A stretch of 64,000 bases of DNA from Pterois miles (lineage: Eukaryota; Chordata; Actinopteri; Perciformes; Scorpaenidae). Shown in pieces: positions 23,186 through 34,600 of this stretch. The stretch's first letter is position 1; the number at the start of each line of letters is the position of its first letter. A program made the position numbers and the translations under genes. The notes under the pieces were generated by a model. It did no database searches and had not been told where the DNA came from. It worked only from the letters and a program-made list of their open reading frames with translations. The DNA lies in the NCBI GenBank assembly GCA_947000775.1, contig CAMQGK010000299.1:15066001-15130000 (forward strand), given 5' to 3'.

Positions 23186-25713
23186 AGTATAGCTCTTGTG
23201 ACCAATGGAGTTACTGTATATGATAACTTCAGTGCTGGTCTGGATCTGTTAATAAGAATGATAAATTTGTACAGGCCTTATCCTTCAAGTGGTGCAGAAA
23301 AGGCAGCAGAGGTGAGCTTTGATTCAGAGACCTTTGCTCCTGCATGCTCTAGATGTTTTTCCGCCATAGCGCTTCTCCATTATCTCAGCTACAGCGTATG
23401 ACGGCGCTACTGTGAGGCTCTGGTGGAGGAAGATCAGAGCAGAACAGAAGTGACATCAAACAGAGGGCAGCTCCCTCGTGCAGCGAGCTGGAGGGGAGTG
23501 TGGACGTTGTGCTCAATATGGAAGGGCTGATGGCGGGGCGGCCCAACGGCAGCACCGGGCCCCGTGCCAGACGGAGGCAAGGCATGCACACGCACACACA
23601 CACACACACATAAACGAAAAACAGGCACTAAGGCACACAATCACTCAAGCCAGAAAAAAAAAAAAAAAAAAAGACACACGCACATGGCAGAAGCTATAAT
23701 AATGCCATCAGAGAGCCTAATGATATTGGAGGGCAGAGTGTGTGGGCTCCCTTTGATCGTCCCTCTTTCCCTCCTCATCCCTCAAAGCTTGTTGCAAAGA
23801 AACAAGGCGAGCAGAGCAGAGAGAACGAGGAGGATGGAGAGGAAGAGTGAGAAAGGAAGAACTGCCAGCCTCCATTAAAAAACAACAGACAGAGGGATGA
23901 GAGAGAGCGATGCCTTCAGGCACAAAAAAATCAAACTGGCTCCTTTTGCCTGGCTGTACCTACGGAGGAGACAATGGACAGTTGACAGCTCACCGATCTC
24001 ACAGCTGCCCCTCAAGCTCTGGCTGAACAACAGGGCCGGATTTGGCCGGAGATGCCTCCACAGTCCGACAGATTGTCTCGCAAAGACAAATACAGCATGT
24101 CGGTCTGGTCTGTCAGTCCAGCTGCTAGCTGCCAGCATTGACCTCCCTTGTACTTCCTCCTCCCATAACAGACTGAAAGAGTTTCTGATCACGGCTGTCA
24201 GTCAAATTTCAAAGTGTCCTCTTCCAGTTTTAATGGAAAAAAAAAATGTCAGTCAGTCAACGGGAGAATGGTGCGAAGCGGAGGAGTCTCAGTTAGTACA
24301 ACATCAGACAGCTTCATTGTGTTTGTCAGTTGGTACATCATCGCTGTGAACCACTGTCTCCTTTGACATGACGGTGTCTTCCGGCCTGGCGAGCACGTCT
24401 GACTTATCTGGTCCTGACGGGTCGTGGGTACACATCTATTTTTGGGGATCTGACGGGTCAAAAGATCAAGAACTGTGTGTGTTTGCGCCTGAGGGGCAAA
24501 GCAGCAGCTGCACAGGCCAAGGAATGACAGTGAGAAAAGATCTGTCCAGGACAGTGCATCTAACTCCGCACACAGCCCGCTGAATGCACAATGAGGAAAC
24601 TAAATCCTTCCTCTGCAGAAAATATTCACTTTTAAGGTTTATGTGTAGTATTCCACAACAAGATGGTATAATCTTCTTTGGCTGTAGGACCAAAGGTTTC
24701 CAGCAGCAATGTTTGAAACAGCGCAGATAAGGAATATTTGTGCTCAGAAAATACAGACAGCTCCTTCAGTACAGCGTGGTAATCCTCCTGCAAAATAATC
24801 TTAAGGGACCACTCCAAGATGCAGGTCAGGGATAGGTTTAGGATAGCTTAGCACAAAGACTGCAAGCAGAGGCAAACGTTAGCCTAGCTCTGTCAAAAAT
24901 GCAACAGAGAATATTCCTCCATGTTATTTACATGCTGTATCTTATGTCTGAACACATGTAAACATAGAAAATATGACAAGGTTTGAAGGAATAATTAGCT
25001 GAGGCACTAGAGATATTTCTCAAGCAACACCAGCTGAGAGACAGCATGAGACTCGTGCGCTGGAGTCACGCCATGCTGTGAGTTACGCTTTGAGGAGCTG
25101 ATAGAGTTTTATTGTTTGCCGATGCAAAGAGCAAGTGAGCGGTCGACTTGCTGATGCGTCTTGTCCAATCACTGTCTGACGGTGTGTTTTAGTTGCAGAA
25201 CAGCCGCTCTGCAGTGAGATGGAGATGAGTGCAGGCAGCAAGAGGCAAAGAAGCAAATGACACACATGACAGTTACAGTATTTGGACTGAATTTGGTTTT
25301 AAATGTTCATATTTATATAGAATTATTCCACATAGTATTTTTTGAATCAAATCAGGGCTGTACAATATACACATCATTTCAGCATTGTCACTTCAATGTG
25401 TACATGCACGATAGTCACATCACAGGATGTGAGATGTCGGCAAATTAACTCAAAAACATCATGCTACAACTTTTTTGTTGCTCAAAACAAAACAATAAAA
25501 CTTGCATGGTTCTCATTTTCCATAGCTAATCACCATTGATATCCATCAATCAGTGTGTTTATGATTAAACTGTCTACAAGAGCACAAAGTTCTTCATAGG
25601 CCTATCCTCTTAATCTAAAAAATCTTCTTCATATTCCAGTATATATATATATATCGCATTATGTCTCGTGTTTTATTCCAGAATCATATATACTGTATAT
25701 ATTCATTATATTT
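23181..25713. other. Mostly unassigned stretch
   Basis: A (CA)9 run lies at 23593-23610 and a 19-A run at 23654-23672. At 24801, TTAA followed by 'gggaccactccaagatg' and 'agcttagcacaaagactg' resembles the left part of another common teleost element without a visible right end. No gene is supported. Confidence 0.4.
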
Positions 25714-26040
25714 AGAAGAAGAAGATCTACCTTTATTAGTCCCACAATGGGGAAATTCAATTTACACTCTGTTAAACTCATACATGGTACATGCAGACCT
25801 GAAACACACATACATGCAACAATGGAGAGATGTCAGAGTGAGGGGGCTGCTCCTGACAAGCGCCCCGAGCAGTTGGGGATTTGGTGCCTTGCTCAGGGGC
25901 ACCTCGACAGTGCCCAAGAGGTAAACTGGCACCTCTCCAGCTACCAGTTCACACTCAGTTTTTTGGTCCATGTCGGGACTTGAACCGGTGACCCTCCGGT
26001 TCCCAAGCCAACTCCCTACAGACTGAGCTACTGCCGCCCC
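25714..26040 (-). repeat. tRNA-derived SINE, family A, copy 2
   Basis: On the minus strand it begins GGGGCGGCAGTAGCTCAGTC, with B box GGTTCAAGTCC and the same body and 3' tail as copy 1 at 7683-7987. It ends in a CTT-type microsatellite. It is slightly longer than copy 1, having an extra 'aaactgagtgtgaactgg' segment. Both copies point the same way. No target-site duplication is evident. Confidence 0.83.
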
Positions 26041-27992
26041 CAAACATATTAAAACCCTATATTAAACAGTATTTTATGATGCTTTTAAACACAAACAGAC
26101 AAAACCAACAATACAACAACACACAGTGGCCACAAGAACCAAACATCAGACTTAGATCCCTGACATACGGTATGCTTAGCACGATTGTACACGATCACAT
26201 AAATATGTAGTGGAAAATGTCAAATATGTATGTATGTATGTGTATAAGGAAAAGGAGGTGTTCAGTCCATTGCAGTTATATATAATCAACAGTCATGCAA
26301 CAACAGCGTATTGTAAGAAAAATCAGAAAATAAAACAAAATAAATAAAAGCTAGAAAATAAAGATCTTGCCTTACGACCCAAAAATATAAACGCAAACTA
26401 TCAGGCATTTTAATACAATATTTGTTAGTCTTTTATGTTAAAAGAAAAGACAGGCTGGTAGATTTGGTAGTGGTATATTGGTAGAGGCAACAGCTGTGTG
26501 CGATTGTCTCTGCTCAGACTGTTTACAAGCATGCGACTTCTGCATGTCACCACCCCAAAACGAAGGGCTGACCGGGAGACTTTCTGCTATGCGGATTTTC
26601 TTAACTCTGTAATTCCTTTCTTCTTCTGTAAACCCAGTTTTAGCAACGAATGCTGGGAGATTGTCTTCAGTCTCTAGCTGAGCGAAGTGTTTAGACACTG
26701 ACTTGTGAGTCTATACAAGAAGAAGTAAGGAGGTGGCAGCAAACCACTGACGGTCCTGAACTGAGAGAAGGAGCATTTTGTTATGTGCAAATTAAACTTT
26801 CCATTTGAAAGAGGAAGAACGTGTTATTTCGCCTTGATTTAAGCCATAAAATAATGTGTATTTTTTTTTAAATATCATACTTATTGCATTTAACTGACAT
26901 ATTTTACCTCAGAGTTTGTCTTCTTTTCTATGAATGAGCTCTAAATTATTAACTTTTGTTAAATATATAAAACATATTAGTGATATTGTATGTCTATGTA
27001 GGACATTACAACAAACTCCACCCTCTGCTAGATATCAATCTTCTCATCTGTCTGTAGGTAAAATGCATATATTCCCCCAAAATGTCAGTGTTCTTTTCAA
27101 ACAGGTTTTTCTGTGCAGTTTTCTCTGCCCCTCTATTCCCTTTTTTATCCTGTGGTCTGAAAAGACCGCTACACCCTCATACAATCGTTTCCACAGGAGA
27201 AGAGAGAAACAGACGGGGAGGGAAACGGTGCTGTTGTCTGTGCTGACTTCCATGGAGGTGTGTGTGTCTACATGCATGAGGGGGGTCTTAAGCGTGCAGC
27301 ACTCTGCCTTTGTTTGTTTATTCACATGGTGTTTACAAGAATAAGCCTCAGCATAAAATACCATTTTTCATGCAGCGGCGTGTGTGTGTGTATGTGTGTG
27401 TGAACAGGAGTGCGAGTACGAACCATGAGGAGCTGAGGGCTGGTGAACCTGTGCGTAGGTTGAGTTGTATTTTACAGCTTCCAGAAGGAATGAAAGAGGA
27501 AGTAATTGGCCATCGTAGGAAACCTTTTCTTCAGTGTTGCAGTCACCACGACAAGCACCTCTTCAAGGCTTCTGCTTACCACCAAGTGAACACGGAGATA
27601 GCGTACTTCGCCCATTTCCTACAATTGACGTTCTTCCTGTCACTTCTCAGAAATTGCCTCCATAAATGCCATAAGTTTCAGCACTACCTATGCCATACAT
27701 CTATAGAGCCCCTGTGGCATGCGCAGAGTTAATCACTCCCCACTACCATCACACGCCTTCTGCTATAAACGTCAGTGATCACAAGACCTCCTTTGTTACC
27801 GCAAAACTATTGTTAACGAAGGTTAAAAATAGGACTTGACAGTTTACATCTGAAATTTGAACGTCGGTGGTGAAAGCTTTTGAGTTCGACGCGCCTGCAG
27901 CGGTGGGGATGAGTGCAACGTTACAAAAACCGAAAATTTTAGAATCATGTCAGGCAGAGAATCAACACGCTTGTTTCAGAGATTCAACACAC
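26041..27992. other. Unassigned AT-rich stretch
   Basis: A short (TATG)n run lies near 26228-26241. No gene is supported; the longest open frames lack recognisable domains. Confidence 0.45.
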
Positions 27993-28065
27993 TCCTCTCA
28001 GAGATTCTCTTTCAGCTGTGCTTGCTGGGATTTCTGGCTGAGAGAAAATCTGAATCTCTGAGGGG
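27993..28065 (+). other. 73-nt hairpin-forming sequence
   Basis: The arms CCTCTCA-GAGATTC-CTTTCAG and CTGAGAG-GAATCTC-TGAGGGG pair in order, giving about 21 pairs including two G-U pairs and one small bulge around a loop of about 24 nt. The size resembles a pre-miRNA, but I do not recognise a known seed. Nearby copies of 'cagagattcaacac' suggest it arose from short duplications. Confidence 0.5.
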
Positions 28066-28214
28066 AAAAAAGCAGCTCAAAACAACCCAAAGCGAGAGCT
28101 ATTAGACGGGTTGGCCAAGGGCTCCAAAGTGCGACCATTTTAGTTGCATATGTGACCAAAAATCTGGGGAGTGCGACTAAATATTTTCGTTGGGTGCACC
28201 GGTGCGCCTGATGG

Positions 28215-28217
<3 letters not shown>

Positions 28218-28267
<50 letters not shown>
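28218..28267 (+). repeat. (TG)25 microsatellite
   Basis: An uninterrupted TG run. It directly follows the 'gtgcgac..gggtgcaccggtgcgcc' segment at about 28125-28210, which recalls a teleost DNA-element fragment. Confidence 0.96.
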
Positions 28268-28271
<4 letters not shown>

Positions 28272-29689
28272 CGCTCCCTGTAGCCTTCTCCTCTTCAAGC
28301 AACATCACAACCATAAACCATAGATCAAAATGACTAGTGATTGTTTTTCATCGAGAATAATGCTGCGGTGCCCGTTACACCTGTCCCCGACCCAGAAGAC
28401 GTCACCGGCGAAGCACCGCTCCACTTCCTGTCTCCCCGGGCCGAGGTGAGACGCCGAATCCTGAACACAGCAGCGGTTTCATTGAACAAGAGGGAAGGGC
28501 TAAAAGAGTGAGTGTGACACTATTATACATTCAATACCATGAGGCAACTTTACCGCTAATTTCTTCTCTGCTCCGATGATCGCCAAACAGCTGATATGCT
28601 TGTAACGCATCCCTCTCTGTCACCCTACCACTCGCTGTGTGCTCACTTCACATTATGAGGCTCTTGTACCAACATTATATGTAAACATGTGGACACTCAG
28701 CCTATTTTTCCCTCATCATGCTACATTGTGACCAACAAATCTGTGTTGAAATCAGCAGAGCTTCACGGGAGGTGCCACTGACTTAAAGTTATGATGCATT
28801 TAGGCTCTAACATGAGTGTTGGGCAAAGGTAAATTCTGTCGTTACAACTAACAAGTGTCATCTCGTGAAATGTAGTTTTTGGCTTGAATACATCCAGTTT
28901 GAAGGAGATGTTTTCACGTCAATATAAATTAGATAATAAAGATGGAATTATAAACTGTTTAGCTCTGTGACAAAATGTTGATGGGATTTATTATTTTACT
29001 TTTGTTTTGTAACGTGGTAACGAGAATCAGTGGAATTTTACTGGTATTAGTATTGTGACATCCCTAGTTTAGGCCTATGGGAACTAACAAAATAAAATGT
29101 GTTATCACATTGCCAAAAGAAAAATTTGGGGTGCACGTAAACTATATGCTGCAACCAATGTAAACTAAAATGCAAAAAGTTAGTCTGGAGCCCTGGGGTC
29201 AACTAATCCGTGTTAAACTACTATGTTTTGGTCAGGACTCACATCTTTTAATGAATAAATTCACCTTCCCAGTAAAGAAACACAGCTACATTCAGTTTGG
29301 TTTTATTTTGGTTATGACTTTGCCTGTAATCTTTGTGATGTGTCACACGATATAAACTTGGGGTGACGCATGTTTGGTAGACAGGCTGTTAGTTCCTGCT
29401 CACCTCCTTTCCATTAGTCATCATGCCTGCTACAGCCCCCCCCACCACCACCACCACCACCACCACCGGCCACAAGAAACAAACGCTGTCAAAACACTCA
29501 TTAAGTCATTCATTTAAACATAGCCCACACACTGAGTTTAAATATTTAGAGGACACAGCTGGAATCTACCATAGTAGTCAGGCACTGAAGTTACCAGAGT
29601 GGACCATTAAAGCTTATTTTAACAATGACATCCTATATTTCACAAAGGTCTTCACATATAAACAATATATGGCATCTCTTTAGATTCAT
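28268..29689. other. Mostly unassigned stretch
   Basis: Near 29030-29065 'gtattagtattgtgacatcc' resembles the end of the repeat at 34200-34600 ('gttcttgtgacatcccg'), so a diverged element may end here. A (CAC)9 run lies at about 29441-29467. No gene is supported. Confidence 0.4.
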
Positions 29690-30105
29690 TTTAGTTTAGT
29701 TTTAGTCCTGCTTTTAGTTTAGTTAGTTTATATATACACAGACTTTTAGTTATTATTAGGGCTGTCGATGGATTCCAATAATCGCAAATTACTCACAAAT
29801 TTTTATCGATCATAGCGCCGTCTCCTGGAATATTAAGTCCGTTCAATTTCTGCAGTTAAACGTCATGAGAGTTGATGGAAAGTCATGCTTTCTCCTTTTT
29901 TTCTGTTGTGATATAGCTAAAAAAATAAATGAAACTGAGATGAATTTACGTTCATTTTACTCATTTTTTAAAAACCAGGCAGTATCATTTAGTCTTATTT
30001 AAAGGCTATAATTTTTAATTTAGTTTCAGTTCACTAAAAAATGTGTTTCACTGCCTGCTTTTCATTTCAGTTTTAGTTTTCAATAATAACCCTGATCGAA
30101 ACTGC
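29690..30105 (+). mobile_element. Compound DNA-element remnant
   Basis: The outer parts are 'agtttagttttagtcctg' on the left and 'tcagttttagttttcaataa' with 'taaccctga' on the right. An inner part starts agggctgtcgatggatt at about 29758. Both phrases belong to common fish non-autonomous elements, so one probably inserted into the other. Boundaries are approximate. Confidence 0.45.
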
Positions 30106-31419
30106 ATTCTTCTCTTTTATTTTGGTAAAAATTAAACCACTACAATTACATTCTGGAGTTTTAGAGTTTTATAAAACCCAACCAGTTCTCTGAGGAATCA
30201 ATGTCAGACAATGGCACAATTAGCCTTTTAAGTGGACTCATTTCCTGTAGACGGCAGGTGGGGAAGTAAGCAGTCAGGTTGGCTGTGATACACAGCAGCT
30301 TCATATTTCTGTCATTTTCTGAGCAGCTTTAAGACTTCTGCCAGGAAGGAAGATTTAGAGACAGTGGTGGTGCTAGCCAATCCGCTGGGCCGTCAGCACC
30401 TGGTCACAGGTGTATAGCGTCTTCCTAAAATGGCATTAAAAAAGTAGGAGCCCATTCCAACAGACAGCTGAGCCGTTTGAAAAACAGCCACACAAACTTA
30501 AGCTACAGTTTTGAGTAAAAGGTCTCTTGCAGCTGTGCCTCCAAATCTCTTGGCCCCCTTTAACTGTCACATAATGGCTGCAGTGATGTACTGCATCCCT
30601 CGCCCTGTACCTGCACCCAACCGTTACCTACTGCTTTACAGTAACAAAGGGCCCCCCTCTCCTTAATATGCCACTCATTTACTTGAGTAAAATACAGCAG
30701 GTCTTCTTTACAGGTCCTCCACTTTCTCTGCCTGCAGGTGAAAGTTTAACACTCAGTAAATACAATGTACAGAAAGAGAAAATGAAGGGCATGGCAAAAT
30801 AAGAGATGGGGGTTGCGAGGAAAAATGCCCCCTTGAATGCAGCAATTAATCAATTAGCTGGAGCGAATCAATACTCCTCGCCCAGCCTGGCAGGCTGACA
30901 GCACTCAGGTGTAATTAAAATTGTAGCTATTGACAAATCAAGATGGATGGAGCACTTCCCGCCTGTTCTGCTCGGCACTGAGAGAGTGACTATCTTTGTG
31001 TGACTAATACATATGGGGGACAGAAATGCGAAGGTGTACATGTTTGTGTTAGCAGGCGTTGCGCCCATGAATGTGTGCAAGGCTACCTATTAGTGTGCTT
31101 GAGTTGAGGTCACGCTCAAGTAATGCTGCAGGTCAAAGCCCCGCATCCAAACATCCTTCTCACTCTGTCACCTTCCATTATCATCAGGTCATCCCCATTA
31201 TGTAGACTGCTGAGAGTGTTAAGTGACTTGGTCAAGTGTGAAGTGCATCCAAGCAAACGATAATCAAGATGTTAATCTAACAAATCTACACTGCTCCAGT
31301 GTAAAGTGTGAGGAGGAGTGTGTGAATGAAGTTTTACTTAGTTAACTGGCTCTCTACGCTTCACAGTGTGAGTTGTTACTCGGCAAAACCTTAGCCACTC
31401 AGTTAAGTTCATACAATAG
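30106..31419. other. Unassigned stretch with a possible conserved element
   Basis: No gene or repeat copy is seen. At 30840-30930 the sequence is rich in TAATTA/AATTAA-type sites. Confidence 0.4.
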
Positions 31420-31925
31420 ACTGCATAGAAGAATCGGACATAGTCACCAAAACGTCACCCACTGGTTTAAGGACTGTCGTTTTGAAGCCTCACACTCATA
31501 TGACCGTCGCCATATTGGTTTTTTTGCAACCAGAAGTGACACGAGAGAGTGGAGCCAAGTACAAACACTGAATAAGACATTTTTAGGCAACTAAAATGTT
31601 ACTTTCATGAACTGGAAACTCATTGTGAAAGGGTTAAAGTTGTAAGACGAAAACTCAGACAACATCCAAACCGGACAACGGCGTGGTAGCGACCTGTCAA
31701 ACACAAGATAGCCCACCTAAAGCATCCTCTGCTTTATGGTCTACTTGACTCTAAATAGGACCATAATTTACTAAATGAACATCATGCTGTAACGAAGAAG
31801 ATTTGAAACTAGAGATTGAAACCATAAACTGATGTTTTCAATGTTTACTGAGGTAATAAATTAAGTGAGATGTAGGGTCATTTTTCCATAGACTTCCATA
31901 CAATCTGACTTCCTCTTGCAACCAG
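31420..31925 (-). repeat. Family D repeat, copy 3 (core)
   Basis: It contains 'aaaacgtcacccactggttt', 'tttgcaaccagaagtgacac', 'gcatcctctgctttatggtc' and 'gtttactgaggtaataaatt'. It matches 56845-57475 over its length, including an internal segment missing from the short copies (about 31680-31800). Confidence 0.75.
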
Positions 31926-32760
31926 AGGCTTGGCAATGTACACACTGACTCCTCGGGATGGGGAAGCAAGTGGGAATTTACACCAGCGGTTTATGTACTG
32001 TTTTGTTTGGATGACGCTAGTAACGTCCATTTCAGTCATTTTAACTGCCCTCAAGGTTCATTTCACAGGAGAACATTGCCGTCTTAGTCTAAAACCTCTA
32101 ATGCATCACCACACAATGGCAATAAAACCTCTGTTGTTTTCATGCTGAAGTCATATGAAATCGGGATAAAAATGTAATCTTTCACCTCATAAAGTTCTTC
32201 ATCATTTCAGTACTTTGCATGTCAAGTTTGGGTAAATATAAAAGTCTCAATCATAGACTCAATAGGAAGTGGACGTGGTCACTGTGACGTCCCCCATTGG
32301 TTTGTGGATTGTTGTTTTGAAGTCTCAAGATTATCATTTTGGCTGTCGCTATCTTGTTTTTTTGCAACCAGCGCTAAGACATTTATGGGCACCCGAAATG
32401 TTACAATTAACTTTAATGAACTGAAAACACACTGAACTGAAAGTTGTAAGAAGAAAACACGGACAACTCCCAGAACCGGCAATGCCATTTGAAACTAGCG
32501 ATTGAGACATAAACTCTTGTTTACAGTGTTTACTGAGGTAATAAATCAAGTGAGAAGTAGACTGATTTTCTCATAGACTTCTATAAAATCTGACTTCTTT
32601 ATGCAACCAGAGGAGTCGCCCCCTGCTGGCTGTTAGAAAGAGTGAAAGTTTAAGGCACCTCAGTGTTGTGGCTACACTTCTCAGACCCGGAGGTTGCTCA
32701 CTGGTTTATAGGTAAGTTAGCCCACCATCTCAATGGCAATGGTACACATAAAAATGGCCG
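31926..32760 (-). repeat. Family D repeat, copy 4 (core plus extra arm)
   Basis: The extra arm (31926-32235) and core (32236-32640) are the inverted counterpart of 8530-9180. The part after 32640 matches the left side of the copy at 20600. Directly abutting copy 3, it gives the order core-arm-core on the minus strand. Confidence 0.75.
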
Positions 32761-34199
32761 CCTTCTATGCTATTTTGAATGTGAATATCCGCTCTGATCC
32801 TATTATATTTCTATGTCACACACAAAAGAATTGTATATGAAGTATTTGAGCATCTTGTTAATTGGTGATGCTGCCATCACTTTCTTTCCTTTCTACATCG
32901 CTGCCTTTCCGCATGTCGCTCTGCACTCTTAAGAAGACATTTGTGAGGTACATCTGCTAACAAAAAATTCATTTGAACAGTGCTTGGTGTTTACATGGTG
33001 TTTGGCATGAGTCAAAAGGAACACTTCAAAAGCAATATCATAGGCGTCCATGATCAATGTGCACAACACCACCGGAGCACAGTCTCTTTACGGAGATGTG
33101 AGACGCACTCCATTGAGGGAACTATGCCTTAAATCTCTCGAGACTGGCCCTTGAGCGTCAAACAAGGACAAAAAAGGGAAAATGTTTCAGAAATTTCAAT
33201 GAGTGCAGTTTTCAAAGCAGCGCCAGGGAGCAGTCATTTATTGTGTTGTTGAAAGAGGAGGAAATATTGGCCTCACACAGCTGATGCACTAAAAAGACAT
33301 CTCATTATGACACTCCTGTTTGTAGCTCTCAATCAGTGCAAAGTTCATTCTTTGGCTAATTACACAAAGACACTGAATATCTACCAACTGCAGAGACGGA
33401 GATGTATCATTTAGCATATCCTTCTTTAAAAGCTCCAGAAAAGTCAGTAATTGCCAGTCATGAAAAATTCAAACGGAGCCTCATGTGCTGTCTAGTCTGG
33501 TGACAGGTGCAAAAATGGGCCTGGAAAATTGAGAGATCCACCTCGAATCCTCCTCACAGTATTCAACATATCCGACTCTGATGCCCAGTCTCCTCCATTA
33601 TGGCCAACACTCAAGTTCCAACTTAACTGTCATACTGCATTTTCCTTAATGCTCCGAGTTGCTCCACTTCAACTATCATCCTCCTGCCCTTTCTTTCTAG
33701 CCATCTTCATTCTATCTGCTGTTTATCTTTTATCGGCTGGGATTTGAAGAAAATCCATTTGTCAATGTCTAAACAGGATCCAACGAATGGACTACACAAC
33801 TTTTTTTTCTCCATGACTTACCTTTACAATACCAGACGAGCTCATGCCTATCACGGTGGGTTTTTGAGGTTTCAAGCGGTTACAACGCATCTTCACCTAA
33901 TTGTGAGATTTGATTTGCAGCCAAACAACAAGAGCATTTGATGTTGGATCAGCTGGTGCTGAGGAGTAGTATCCAAGGGGAGTGCACCAGAGCAGGGAAG
34001 GAGGGAGGCAATGAACTCATACACACTGATCCTCATGGGAGGCGTTTACGTATTTACACTGAATATCGACAGTCACAGATCTCTCCAACTGGAATATTTT
34101 TCTATAATAATCAGTGGACCTTATCTGAGATAGGTTGAGTCATTTGTATAACTCCATGCCAACACAACGAATAGTCTGAGACAAAACATGTCAAATGCA
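32761..34199. other. Unassigned non-coding stretch
   Basis: No gene or repeat copy is seen. Confidence 0.45.
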
Positions 34200-34600
34200 A
34201 AGCGAGTCTTATTTATCAGACACCAGTGCATGATACCAATACCAGTGTAATGTTTTTTATTGAACAGAGCTTGAAGGCATCATAATGTAACTCAATGCAT
34301 ACCTTAGCGGGTAGCTCCGTTATTTTGCCAAGCAGGACAGCACTGTCTATTGGCTGCTAACAGCTGACACTGACTAGCTCTCCTCCTGTTCATTTCAACA
34401 CGGATTTGTTGTTCAAAATGTAGCACTAACTGGGAAAATTTCTACTGTTCCTGGGACAACAGGATGCCGTTTGCCTCAAGCCCTGATCATCGGTACCTGT
34501 GGTACTGTAGAGAAACGAGTACCATCACATTTTCCGACTTTTGGCATCAGCGTGGAACTCAAGTATCTGTTCTTGTGACATCCCGATCACAAATGCACCG
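34200..34600 (+). mobile_element. Degraded DNA-element remnant
   Basis: It includes 'gtagctccgttattttgcca', 'ctattggctgctaacagctg' and a right end 'gtatctgttcttgtgacatc' that recalls fish elements ending TGACATCCCTA. The left boundary is not visible. Confidence 0.4.

Noticed and set aside
25977..26040. A tRNA gene on the minus strand with good A and B boxes
   Set aside because: It is the head of a SINE with a shared 270-bp body and a LINE-like tail, also found at 7683-7987.
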